Source: Branchiostoma floridae
Taxonomy: Eukaryota; Chordata; Leptocardii; Amphioxiformes; Branchiostomatidae
Direction: 5' to 3'
DNA: 64,000 nucleotides
Assembly: GCF_000003815.2 (NCBI RefSeq)
Contig: NC_049986.1
Location: 10,557,086-10,621,085, forward strand
The notes under the pieces are model-generated. The model was not told the DNA's origin. It did not search any database and saw nothing but the letters and a program-made list of their open reading frames with translations. Positions 25,466 through 36,495 of the stretch are shown piece by piece; positions within the stretch are counted from its first letter, which is position 1, and each line of letters begins with the position of its first letter. The translations under genes were made by a program, and so were the position numbers.

Positions 25466-26435
25466 TTAACCCTCAAACCATCGTACATTTTTTGTGACGT
25501 AGATTACCGTATGGGGTCAAAACTGACCCCATAACGTTTTGTACAAATACAGTTTTTGTTGTGACTCTTTTTGTGATTTGTATATATGTATAGCTTCATT
25601 AATCTATGTGGGACAGCTTGACATGATTAGGTGAGAATAATTCTACATCATTATCATAATTTATGCAAAAGATCATGAGGACCGCATTTTGCACTAACGC
25701 TACTGAGACTGGGAAAGTTTTTTTTATGCCTGCACCAACTTCAAAGTCACATAGCCGCTAAACAGCTTATGCTAGAGCCACAAATCTTGGTCACTTTTGA
25801 TAAAATTTTAATAGCAATCAATGTAAGTGAATAAAAAAAGTTCATCATTTTTCATGTTGCCATGGCAACGGAATTCTGACAGGCATATTTATTACGCAAT
25901 TTTCTAATTTTGGCTGAAACATTCAAGTTTTAAGGTTTTCTTGGCAAAACACACTTGTTCATGACATCTTATACAATTCAACGTAAATTTCATGATTCAA
26001 TATTCATAATTTATGCTAATTTGATGACGTCACCTGTCAAAATCCAAGATGGCGGCCAATTTTAGCTAAATGACGCCATGGCGTCGTCATTTAACATGAT
26101 AGTGACACAAAAGTTGTTACTATAATTTCGTTGCACATGTACATCATAATCTAAAAATTTCGTGATCATACAATTAGTAGTTTTGGCGTGGGTCTCAAAA
26201 GTTTGTTTAAAAAAATGCTGGGGTCATTTTTGACCCCACTGGACCATACATAAACTTTCTATGATAACTTAATCAACAATGAGCCAATCTCGGTAACAAC
26301 GTATGAGAAGTTATAAGACATATGTACAAACAAACTCATGAGAGGAAATTCGTTTTCAACCAGAAATGTCATAATGGCACATATTAATATACGTCTGGGG
26401 TCAGTTTTGACCCCATACGGTGGTTTGAGGGTTAA
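25466..26435. mobile_element. Non-autonomous piggyBac-type element (MITE) flanked by TTAA
   Basis: TTAA lies at 25466-25469 and at 26432-26435, the target site of piggyBac transposases. The 962-bp body starts CCCTCAAACCAT and ends with the reverse complement of CCCTCAAACCAC. A second inverted repeat, CGTATGGGGTCAAAACTGACCCCA in reading order, lies just inside each end. On the right it directly abuts the 12-bp terminal repeat. On the left it is separated by a 26-bp spacer (about 25482-25507). The subterminal repeats contain the palindrome TGGGGTCA-N4-TGACCCCA (25512-25531 and 26396-26415). A third copy sits inside at 26219-26238. No transposase frame is present, so the element would depend on an enzyme encoded elsewhere. 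Confidence 0.85.
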
Positions 26436-27397
26436 ATTATACCGTTACACTGCGCATCATGACCAAAATTTGAAATCATTTGGGCCAATCGAAAGTCACC
26501 CGCGATCACCATAAGGAGTGTGTGTGTTTGTGTGAAGAGTGGGTCCGGAAGGGGGTCATGATATTCCTATTAATCGTAACATGGTTGTAAATGTTCTGCC
26601 TATCAATTTTTCTATCTTTCATGTTAACGATACCTGTCAGCATTGTTTTGGAAATCAAGGTGTATTTCTCATCGTGCACAAGCCAACTAGACTATGGGTC
26701 AAAACATGATACACGTATATTCGGCTTCAACTATTTGCATTATTTGCGTGTCGACGTTTGTCTACCATCCAAATCCATTCATGCCCTCGAACATCACATT
26801 AAGAAAAACAATCCTTCTTCCACTCTCAAAAAGACATTGCAACGTCAAGATGGATTTCGTTACTATTCTTTATTACTTTTATTTCTTTGGGCTCTAACCA
26901 ACATCTAAAATTATCCCGTTTTGGTAATAATATAGGAGATAAAACAAGGAGAAATATATATCAGTTCATCCCCGATTCATCTTTAGGATTCTATGTCTTT
27001 ACAATGCTCCCTACAGCGACCAAGCGGTTACTATTTCTAAGCTATAACAAAGGTACGCCGTCAAAATTCATAATTTATCAACATACTGACCACGAACCAT
27101 AACTTTTACATGATGAAAGTATCGACGTACACTTGCCATGATTGTCCAAATTGCTTCATTTATGATTGCGCGCCGGGGGTTTGCAAATTGAGGCGGGTTA
27201 AATCAACACTCCATCTGCGGATTGAAGCCTGGGGGGAGAGGCGGCTCCACGCATCGTCGCGTGATCCCACGACTCAAATCTCCGGGATACAGAGGGAATG
27301 TGAAAGTAGCTTTGGTTCATTGGGTTATGTGATGCCCATATGTAGGGACTATACGTCTATCTGTCAAGATTTTACCGTCGTCATATCTGTATAAATT
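26436..27397. other. Intergenic
   Basis: Two overlapping plus-strand frames near 26591-26908 are hydrophobic but unrecognised. A CpG-richer patch lies at about 27160-27290. Confidence 0.5.
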
Positions 27398-27784
27398 TGT
27401 GTTTGTGTGGACATGTGTATTTGTTTTTGAAGTTGTTTTTGTGTGTGTGCATGTGTTGAGTGCTCCAATTCTGCTGTGTGTATTTGTGTAAATTCCTCTC
27501 TCTCTCTGTCTGCGTGTGTGCGTGTGCATGTGTTTGTGTCTGTGTGTATGTCTATTCTCTCCAATCAGTCTTTAGCTCCCCCTCTCTCTCTGTGTTTGTC
27601 TCTGTATGTGTGTGTGTCTGTGTTTTGTGTGTGTGTGCGTGCATGTGTGTGCGTCTAAGGGTATGTCCATTCTTCAAATCTGTGTGCGTGTGTGTGTGCG
27701 TGCATGCGTGTGCGTCTAAGGGTATGTCCATTCTTCAAGTCTGTGTGCGTGTGTGTGTGCGCGCATGTGTGTGTGTGTGTGTGA
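27398..27784. repeat. (TG)n cluster with a duplicated block
   Basis: Interrupted TG repeats with CTCTCT islands. A block of about 60 bp containing CGTCTAAGGGTATGTCCATT occurs twice (near 27652 and 27712). The Val/Cys-rich 140-codon frame here is an artefact of the repeat. Confidence 0.95.
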
Positions 27785-30221
27785 TCATTTTTTTTACTGC
27801 CGTTGGTTTTGTTAGCTCTACTGGGCTGAGTTTAGTTGTATCTCGTTTAGATGAACACTATACTTTCTTCCAGAAGGGCTAATCGCAAAATGATGTGAAG
27901 AAATAGCTTTGTTGGGGGTGATGGGAAAGGATTGTAGCGTTAAATTAGCTGACAATACCCACGTGAGTTATTGTTGCACGTTACATTAACAGAAACCAAG
28001 ACAAACGCAGCCATTCTACCCTGATGTATATAATAGTGTAACAGTGGTAGGAAACGTCGATACCAGGGGACCCAGGTCAAAGCCTTGGCGCACGAGTTTT
28101 GCATATGCTAATATATCAAGTCTATAAGGAATATCGCTGTAGGCAAGCATGCAGATGTCTTGGTCAAGCTATCTATCTATCTATCTATATATATATATAT
28201 ATCTGTATCATTTGCAAAGATGGAAGGCTGCCTGCTATCTGCATCTATAAAGCTGGTGACAAATAAGCTTCGAAAACAGTCTGTCTGGTAGCAGCTGGTA
28301 AAATTACAACGGATAACCTGTCAACCCTACACTTTGTACATGTAGCTGCAATCGTGGTTTAAAACAATCTAATTTGGACTTATCGAATTTTCAGGAAAAA
28401 AAACAACACTCTTAAACAACGATAAGCTAAACATGTCCCGTTTGCTTTCCCACGCATCCGTTAACTTGCAAGGTGATTTGTTTAAAACTACCAGACTGGA
28501 ATACCTGTCGAATGTTACTTATTACTTTGAATACAGAGCGTGCCACTTCCGTGGCTTCTTGGACACTTTAATCTTCTCCATTCTACTTCTCACTCGGTAC
28601 AATGGAAGATGAGTGTCCTATGGTGACCCGTGAAGAAATTACAGCAACCCATCAAGTGCCAGCTGACAACTTGAAAAATGCACCCGTCTTTCGCGTCTGA
28701 AAAGTGTGCAAAAGAAAAGGTGCACATGTAGGAAGAGGGGGTGGGGATCTCATAGTCAAGATAATTACCTTATTCCTCACGCGCGACGAAAGGAACAAAT
28801 CATCTTCTAAGATGTAATAGGAATAAAGGCTTGAGATCATATCAATGTAAGTGGATACATGTGGAGAATCGGGTATTCTTTGAGCCACGTCTCTTAACTA
28901 TGCCTTTTCATCGAACGCTGCAGCTCAAGTGCCATTGCGTGATGGTGCAAGCCTGGGCAATGGCACTGCTGTCGTCATCACAGCCATTGAAGCTATTGGA
29001 CTTATCAAGATCTATAGGAGTGTATAAGTCGTCTGAGGCCTATATGGATTTATAGGGTTAATCCTCTAAGTCATCGCTAATGGAGTTGTTAGTTCCCAGC
29101 CCGACACCTGTGGTCCAATCCTGCACCTCTCCCTTTTCTTTCTGTTACCAGGTCTCGTCAGCCAAATGAAAGAACAGTTGGCGTCTACCGATTTGTCAAT
29201 TTGGCAATCACAGAGTGGAACCCTTACGTAATTATATTTTCAGGCAGCGAAGCATGCTCTGCCACATTTTGGCAGCGTGATTGGAGAGGGGATTTTTGTC
29301 GCACGGGAAGTCGACACGAGTTTCACATTAGAGCTCCCTTCCGGCTTAGCTGTAGATGTCGCGGAAAGAACGGCACTTTTCCGTTAACAACACCGGCAAG
29401 TACAGCGAGCCGGTTCCCCTTGTGGATCGCCGATGTACAGCCACGTTAACACGTCATGGAGAGAGTGCGCCGCAAATTCCATGCAAGGCGGTACATTTGC
29501 CATAGGGAACGGAAGACAGACAAGAGAATATCCTTAAGTATGCTGCTTAAAACATCATGGTTTTCATCCTAGATGTGACTCTTTCAGGCCTGTCTTCCAC
29601 GTTCGTTAGCCAGTACTCTTAACAATTCTCACGTTTGGACGAATTTGACGGGAAAATAATCTAAAGAAAGGGTTGTCTGAATCAAATATCTTGACATGGG
29701 GTAGCTATATTATGGAAATATGGATCTCAGGATATCCCAATTGAAGACCACAACGTTGTGGAAGGAAACCATGCATTGCCGTTCTGCATCTAAACGCACC
29801 AGACAGTATACGTACTCAAAAGGACGAAACTCGCCATTACCTTACGCAGTGGGCTTAACGGTAAAAAGGAAAACTCAGTCTCGTTATAAACGACTTCCTT
29901 CACTCACCTTAATCTTGGCACTCTCGCGGCAACCGTCGCCTTGTCTGAGACGCTTTTGTCCGCGACGGCGAGCCGAGCTTTGTAGGGCAGTTTGCGCAAT
30001 TGTTAGCACTATCGGCCTTCATCACAACAAGGCCTATCGATTGCAAAACGTCGTAGATCAAAAGGCTGCTCTCGGCTTGTCAGAATCGATCTGATCGGGG
30101 TAGGTGCCCCCTAACACCGAGGTCCGCATACAAATCCACCGGTAGCCCCCCGTAGCTAGGATTGCGTCCTTCTCAACAAGATCTACGACTGTTGAAACTT
30201 GGCTGCAGAGCATCAAAATGA
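27785..30221. other. Intergenic with scattered CpG-richer DNA
   Basis: The stretch 29250-30150 is richer in CpG, with unrecognised frames at 29201-29449 and 29720-30094. It could hide exons or a regulatory element, but none can be defined. Confidence 0.45.
28169..28204. repeat. (ATCT)n then (AT)n microsatellite
   Basis: About five CTAT units pass directly into a pure AT run. Confidence 0.95.
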
Positions 30222-30246
30222 GACTGAGAGAGAGAGAGAGAGAGAA
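30222..30246. repeat. (GA)n microsatellite
   Basis: AGACTGAGAGAGAGAGAGAG, a short GA run. Confidence 0.95.
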
Positions 30247-30965
30247 AGCACCCCACCCGGAGACTCCTTCGAGAACTCTTAATGGTGTTGGCGCGCAGGC
30301 TCCGAGTCGAATTATTACATTACTGGGACGTGGTCTACACGGGTTGTACCTTCCAGGGTTTTGAGAAAGAGGCCGCCTCATTATATGAGCCTAATGGATA
30401 TCTGCTGTATGCCAGAATTAATCGCAGTATTGACGTCTTGCCAAAATGTAATCCAGTCAAATGAAACTTGGGTCTTCCTTCCAACCACACTTGGATTTCT
30501 ACCCCCGCAAAAACACGACATTCTATACACTAAAGGGGAATAGCATGGGGAAAGTAGAGATCATGTGATCTCTCTTCCTAAGTTCCGTCACAACGACTGT
30601 CTGGCGTCCATTTGATTTTATCATACTGCCGAGACAAACGACTGCTTAATGACTTCATAATTAATTCCCAGTAAGAACAGAAAGATAATGCTTTGAAAGG
30701 CGTTGGTCCTGGATTTGTTATCAACAGGAAAACAGTACGGCTACGACATCAATTCAGTGGTTTTGCCTGATAGCACAATGTTATTATTGCTATTTTATCA
30801 GCAAATTGAATAGCACCATACGCATGCATGTACATGTGCATTTAGAATGTATGTAGAACCTCATGTGTGTTGGTAAATGGCAATTTTGATGAAAAATAAA
30901 TAAAAAAGAACCTAATTGGAACTTAGCCAGCCTTATTCACGGATCTGACTCGTCCCCTGGCACTC
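30247..30965. other. Intergenic
   Basis: No feature is seen besides two short overlapping frames. Confidence 0.5.
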
Positions 30966-31193
30966 TCGGGACGTGACGTTAGAGTCACGTGACTACAGCA
31001 ACGGGTCGTAAGTGCCAAATAACCTCACCCCGCCCCCCATAACCCCGTCCCTGTCGGTTTTGAAGGATCCAGGAGCGGTTTGAAGTATTCATTTAAACTA
31101 ACCGTTTGACATTTAACAGAGATGGTGGCGACCAGGTTCCTTTGTTCTTGTAACCCAATGCTGCAGCCACGTGGTTACAACGTCACGTCCCGA
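30966..31193. mobile_element. 228-bp inverted-repeat element (MITE)
   Basis: TCGGGACGTGACGTT at 30966-30980 has an exact inverted copy at 31179-31193. The similarity continues inward (CACGTGACTACAGCA versus CACGTGGCTGCAGCA), giving arms of about 35 bp. It has no coding capacity. Each arm carries an E-box CACGTG and a GTGACGTT half-CRE. No clear target-site duplication was seen. Confidence 0.72.
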
Positions 31194-32286
31194 AAGAAGA
31201 AGTAGACGGTGTCATGTTTGCCAGAAAACTTGATAAATCCTAATTTCCAAAGTAAGTATTTTATCGTAAAGTAAAACATTTTTCCATGTAAATCTACTTG
31301 TGGAGACATTTGAACATTTATCTAAAATAAAGGAAAAACTAGAATACAAATTATTGTCCTACACCAAGGGGATATCCTTTCTTCACGCAATGCCACCTTA
31401 TTGTAAGATGACTTTACATTTTGCTTTAATGGAAATTTTATTGCCAAGGTATTCGTAGATTTGTATAGACTACATAAACAATCTAACTGTACTTTACATT
31501 TTGTACATCAATGATATTTTTCTGATGATTATGTAAGCATTCCATCTTCCTGGAAATGCTCTCTCCTTAGCACTTAGAGACGTTTTATCTGTCTGGACCT
31601 TTCCTAGGCGTAAATCTTTTCATCCCCAGAGATGAACTACAAGCTTTAATGTTCACGTCTACGCGAGTATTTTTCCACGGGAAAGACGTGAGGAACTCAT
31701 TGTCAGCTAGAAAATCCCGTCCTGTAGGCAAGATGGATTACTTGTGTGATCCTTCTGTAATACACTCAATCTATCACCTTACCAGACAGTCTTTTGACAG
31801 ATACCGTCTCAACAAGTGTTAGTATGGTCGCCATTGCTAGTGCACCCTTAGCGTAAGTGGCAATTCACCTTTCTCTCTCGGCGGCCATGAGAGATCTAAA
31901 ACGAGTTTAATGAGGCAAACAAATAAATGACTGTCCATCATAATTAGCAATTCAACCAATGATAGCCTGGAAATTCGACCAATAAGGGAATGGATGTATG
32001 TCCGTCAAATATTTGCATTATTATGTTTTTTTTCATCTCTTCAGTGACTATGAACTCAGTCTACGCTTCTAAATTGCTACATCTTTCGATGCACAACACT
32101 ACTTAAAGTATTTATTATTTGATCTTATATCTTGATAATGTTTGTGGTTTGGGAGAAAACTACACGAGAGATATGGTTTTAGTAATAAGTTCTGTCAGTT
32201 TGCCTCATTGCCCTTGTATTCTATCTATCATGACTGCCACGAGAGAAAAGTACATGGCGACTCTTTGAAACATTAAGCTCGTTAAC
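31194..32286. other. Intergenic
   Basis: No feature is recognised. Confidence 0.5.
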
Positions 32287-32443
32287 GCATGCGCATCGAC
32301 AGGAATTGTGGGTAAAGCGTCAACGATTGAGGGAACTGAAGTGTGAGCAAACCTGGATATCGACACAATGGTTCCTGATCATTGTTAAAAAAGAGGCCTT
32401 AGCTTTTGACATTTACCCCAAATTCTTGTTGCTGCACATGCGC
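32287..32443. mobile_element. Possible foldback element, about 157 bp
   Basis: The left arm, from GCATGCGCATCGACAGGAAT through GTGGGTAAAG, is matched by the reverse complement of the right arm, GCGCATGTGCAGCAACAAGA through TTGGGGTAAA. Roughly two-thirds of about 46 bp agree by eye. It is an old non-coding inverted repeat. Confidence 0.4.
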
Positions 32444-33568
32444 AGTCGAAATCGTGAAGATGCTTACATCTAGCCAAAGAAACATATTGCACGTAAGTCA
32501 TGCATGCGATGAAGACTCGATCCTATTTCAGTGGAGCTCATGCCCGTTAAATCCCTTTAACTTTAAGACCGTCGTTTGATTAAAACCTTAGGAGAGCGGA
32601 TCTTGCTGCTTTAATGCAATTAGTGGGCCGTATGCCGGATCCATGTGAGATTTTAGTCAAATGCTCATTTTGACTACTTTCGTAGCTAGTCGTAAAGGGC
32701 TTGTTACTAAAGTTACAAGCACTTGACATTGTTTGATTTCTTAACATAAGTTTAAGAGTATTGTATTGCGCTGCAATAGGTAAATAACCCCAAGTTATAT
32801 GCAGAAAGGACTTCCTAACCATGTTAGTATCTTCAAAACCTTTTCAACTAAAAATTATTCACGGTAGTTCCATCGTCATCTGTAAGGTGGCGCTATGAAC
32901 TATCCAAAATAGTCACTATTCGTTCTGTTTGATTTATATTACATACAAATATGGTTTGTTTCGTGTTAATGTAGCTACCGAGACATTTCAGTATGCATGA
33001 ACCACAGCGAACATGGGCCGGTATATAAAAGCAGAAAATATTCAATAACCGTAGTAGTAATAGCAAGGTAGCATACGTTACGTTAAAGATTGTGAAACAT
33101 TTTATGCATTAATTGCTTTCGTTGTTTACCATATATGCAATTTAGTCAGTTGAAACACCGGTCGTCAATACTTGTTATTCTTCAAACTATGTTACTTACG
33201 TGTCTTATCAGTTTGTAAGTTGTCCGACCCTAATCAGTAGTTGCACAATACACTTAGTCGGAGACACTTTTCGTCACAGTCTGTTAACTTCAGAAAACAT
33301 TAATGGAATGGAAATGTTTGCGAAAGTTTGAATGATTGACAGGTAGAGCCTCATAGCATTTGAAGAAAACCTTTGATCGTAGACTTAAGAATAACATATT
33401 TCTTGCGTGAGACAAGTTAAGCCATTTAAAGACTTCAACCGTCCAACAATTTTGCTTTGATGTGTTTTTTTATCACATTTAGACACAACAACGTACGAAA
33501 AAACAAGTATACCGGTGGATAAGGGAAATTCAGCGGAGAAACAGTATACTTCAGCATTCAAGAGTGGC
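32444..33568. other. Intergenic
   Basis: No feature is recognised. An 80-codon minus-strand frame (32580-32822) matches nothing known. Confidence 0.5.
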
Positions 33569-33823
33569 CACGAATAGCTGAGTTCAAATCCTTTTGGACC
33601 ATAGATCGAGAAGTTCCGAGTTCGAATCCTGCCATGCTACCAATCTTATGCCATTGCAATTGAAAAATGAATTTAAGACGACTTTCATACTCAATCCAGA
33701 TATAGAATGTGTTTCCTGACTTCAAGTGGGGAGGTAAAAGAGTGGTGAAAATTATGATTTTATTCCGCCTTAAAACCATGCTCTAAACACAGCAATGCTC
33801 TAATAACAACCAACTACCAATAC
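33569..33823 (+). mobile_element. tRNA-headed SINE with intact B box
   Basis: AATAGCTGAGTTC near 33575 resembles an A box, and GAGTTCGAATCCTGCC near 33618 is a near-perfect B box. The middle part, ACGACTTTCATACTCAATCC, then CCTGACTTCAAGTGGGGAGG, corresponds to the CACGACTTTCCTCACTC / CCTGACTT block of tRNA-derived SINEs I remember from marine deuterostomes. The end is placed near CCAATACAG at 33815. The 73-codon minus-strand frame is a shadow. Confidence 0.58.
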
Positions 33824-35077
33824 AGTTTTAAAAAAAAAGCTATTGGACTACCTTAACATCTAACTTAATATGAGGTTGACAATTGTAAAATACAACTATA
33901 CTTGTTAGAAATCTTACCTACCATTATAACTGTAACGCAAATCACTTCAGAAAGAATCACAATCTATCCCAAAGACAGTCCACCACCAGTCATTGAGAGG
34001 TCAGACCAATAATTATTTCTATACAACATAGTGACCTTGGCAGCCTATTGTAGTGCCCGGTAGAAAGGTAGTCCTTAATTAAACGTTAGTTAGTCTTCTG
34101 TTTGACTTGAACGAAAAAAAAATATCGTAACTGCAGAAAAATAGATTTCATGTTATGCCTAACAATAGAATATGCTGCAAGATACACGAAAGAGCGCAAA
34201 AAGGCATTAGAAGAACGTTAAGGGATCATTGCAGTTTGTTGGAAGATATTATAAAAGAGATAGTACAGCTTATTTACTTCTCCCCATCCCTAAACAGCAA
34301 CCAAAGTCTTCTCCATTGTAAAGTGTCCGTGGTTAGGATGCAAACAGAGCTGTGTCTATAGATAGAGGGACTGTATTTTGGTAGAATTAATTTTTAAGGA
34401 CGAAAATCCAACTTCAATATAGACCAGCAATGATTAAAGGCGTAATCATTTGTCATCTGTGTTTGTACAATTGTTCATTTTGAAACTGCTTTAATGAAAA
34501 AAGTCAACGAACCATCAATATCGTTTTCCCGATACAGTGTATGGGCAAGACTGTTTTGTCATAACAGACAGTATGTCTGCACTTGCTAGACGTGGACAAC
34601 AAAACCTGTCTAAAACGGTAAAGACATAAATTCCTCAAGCATTCAGGTACTTCTAAGAACATAGTTTTGGTACATCTAAGAAAGAAGTGCACTTAAGTCT
34701 GACATATTCTAATATAACGGTAACGCAGCTTGACCAAATTCCATAGACTTGAATTTTTAAAATGTTTTTAATTCTTCATCATTGCAAAAAGAACACACAA
34801 TACCCAGTGGTGCCGCACTCAAGCAGACTGGCTTATATCAACGGCACCACTGAACAAAACATAGAACATGACATATAACAGAAAACATGCAAACTGGAAC
34901 GTCTGATGTACAGAAACTGTGTCGGACAATTGCGTTACGCGAGACAAAAACCTAGCCGACATTGGTCATGATGGGGAAAATACTGAGTAAAGATACCTGT
35001 TGACATGCAATGTAAATCAGTTGTGAAAACGTTTTTTTAATTACGTATTGCCGAGATATTAAATGAATTAATTTTGA
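33824..35077. other. Intergenic
   Basis: A short inverted pair, GTGGTGCCG (about 34808) and CGGCACCAC (about 34842), could form a hairpin. Otherwise nothing. Confidence 0.5.
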
Positions 35078-35283
35078 GTGATGATTTTGGACGTTAGCAA
35101 GGGGTTTAGTTCCATCGCAGGATTGGCCCAGCTCGGGCATGTTGTAAGGGATTGCATTCATTATTTCTGCGGCCTTTCTTTAAGCTTAGACGTAAGCCTA
35201 AAACGTCAAAGCTTTGCAGGTAGAAGAACCCAACACACTTATCGAAAAGTGTATGATGTTGTGACGACTAGGAGAGTTTAGTT
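35078..35283 (+). mobile_element. SINE-like repeat, shared-tail copy
   Basis: The segment GTAAGGGATTGCATTCATTA and the later GAAGAACCCAACACACTT, ending with ATCGAAAAGTGTATGATG, align with the repeat at 50095-50340 after an indel. The AAGAACCCA block is the same one present in the tails of the copies at 7.6 and 23.8 kb. No clear tRNA head is seen. Confidence 0.5.
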
Positions 35284-36005
35284 AAAAATGCGTGCAGTGG
35301 CAAGGCAATCAAGCAGTAGCACAAATAGCCTCTATATTCTACCCGATCGAATTACCCTATCTAGTTTGATGTTAGCTTTTAATTTTATTGCATTTGAAAC
35401 GCTTTTAAATCCCCAGAAAGATACAATGAAAAAGATACAACGCTTACTTATTGAAAAACATAAAAAGACATACCGCATTTGATCCATATGAAGCCATCAA
35501 ACGGATACTACTCCCGAGATGTTAGCCGCATATAGCCATTTTCTTCCGCTTGATTGTGTGCCTCTATCCCTACGGCACGGACCTCCTTTATGGCGTCCAT
35601 CTTCATTGATTAATGGCCTTCGTTATCATGTTCTGAAGCACTTAGCAGATCCTATTGAGATCCTATGGAGTGGCAAGATTTATCACGCTCGGTCGCTAAC
35701 AAAACACAACGTCTACAGAGGAGCCACTAAAGGCTACTAATGGGGTGTTCTAAAAATACGACTATTTCTTCATCGTTGGGCAGCGGTTCTCTAATATTGA
35801 TGGAGGCAACAAAGGCATTTCATTCAGAACGGAGGCCCCCCTATAGAATCACTTGATTGAGAAAGAAACTGTTTGCAATAACCATAAAGCTTTTTGTAAT
35901 GATGAAGAGCCAGAATGAACTGATACTGATGTCGGCAATTGAGAACATAACGAGAGAGAATTACAGGTTAAGGAGGTAAACTCCTCCATCAATGCCAAAA
36001 CATTC

Positions 36006-36040
36006 AACCATATTGTAAAGCATTAGCTTACAATATGGTT
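36006..36040. repeat. Perfect 13-bp-stem hairpin
   Basis: AACCATATTGTAA at 36006-36018 pairs with TTACAATATGGTT at 36028-36040 around a 9-nt loop. A second small palindrome, GGAGGTAAACTCC, lies about 35 bp upstream. Neither has a visible partner gene. Confidence 0.6.
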
Positions 36041-36479
36041 ATGGACCGCCTTAGTGAACCATAACATTATGGATCTTCTGTATCCAGAACCAGAATTAAC
36101 AACCGTTATGTCGCACATTAGACATGTATGTAGCACTGCTTGCGTTCGTTCTAAATATCTGTATAAGAAAGCACATATCTCAAAGAACGAGAATTATTTA
36201 GCACGTACATCTGTGTTATTTGTGCTACTTTCTGCGACAATAGAGAATTGCTTTTTTTTAGCTCAGACTAGGCAGCCTCATGGAACTAGGTTGCTATACC
36301 AAAATAAACGTCTGCTTTATTTGTATTAGACCATGTTAGATTTGATTATATGGAGACATCCTCTGGTATCACCAAAATTGTTGAGAGAGGGTGAACAAAA
36401 AAATTAAATACGTTGCTTTCTTAAGATCTTGTGGTAGTGAAGTTAAAAAATTGATTGAGCATGTACACAGAGGTTGGCA

Positions 36480-36495
36480 TTTTTTTTTTTTTTTT
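36480..36495 (+). repeat. Poly(T) run, 16 bases
   Basis: An uninterrupted T run. It could be the poly(A) end of a minus-strand retrocopy, but the flanking sequence shows no recognisable element. Confidence 0.9.

Noticed and set aside
27460-27882. 140-codon Val/Cys-rich frame
   Set aside because: Almost wholly a (TG)n translation; the non-repeat end is short and unrecognised.
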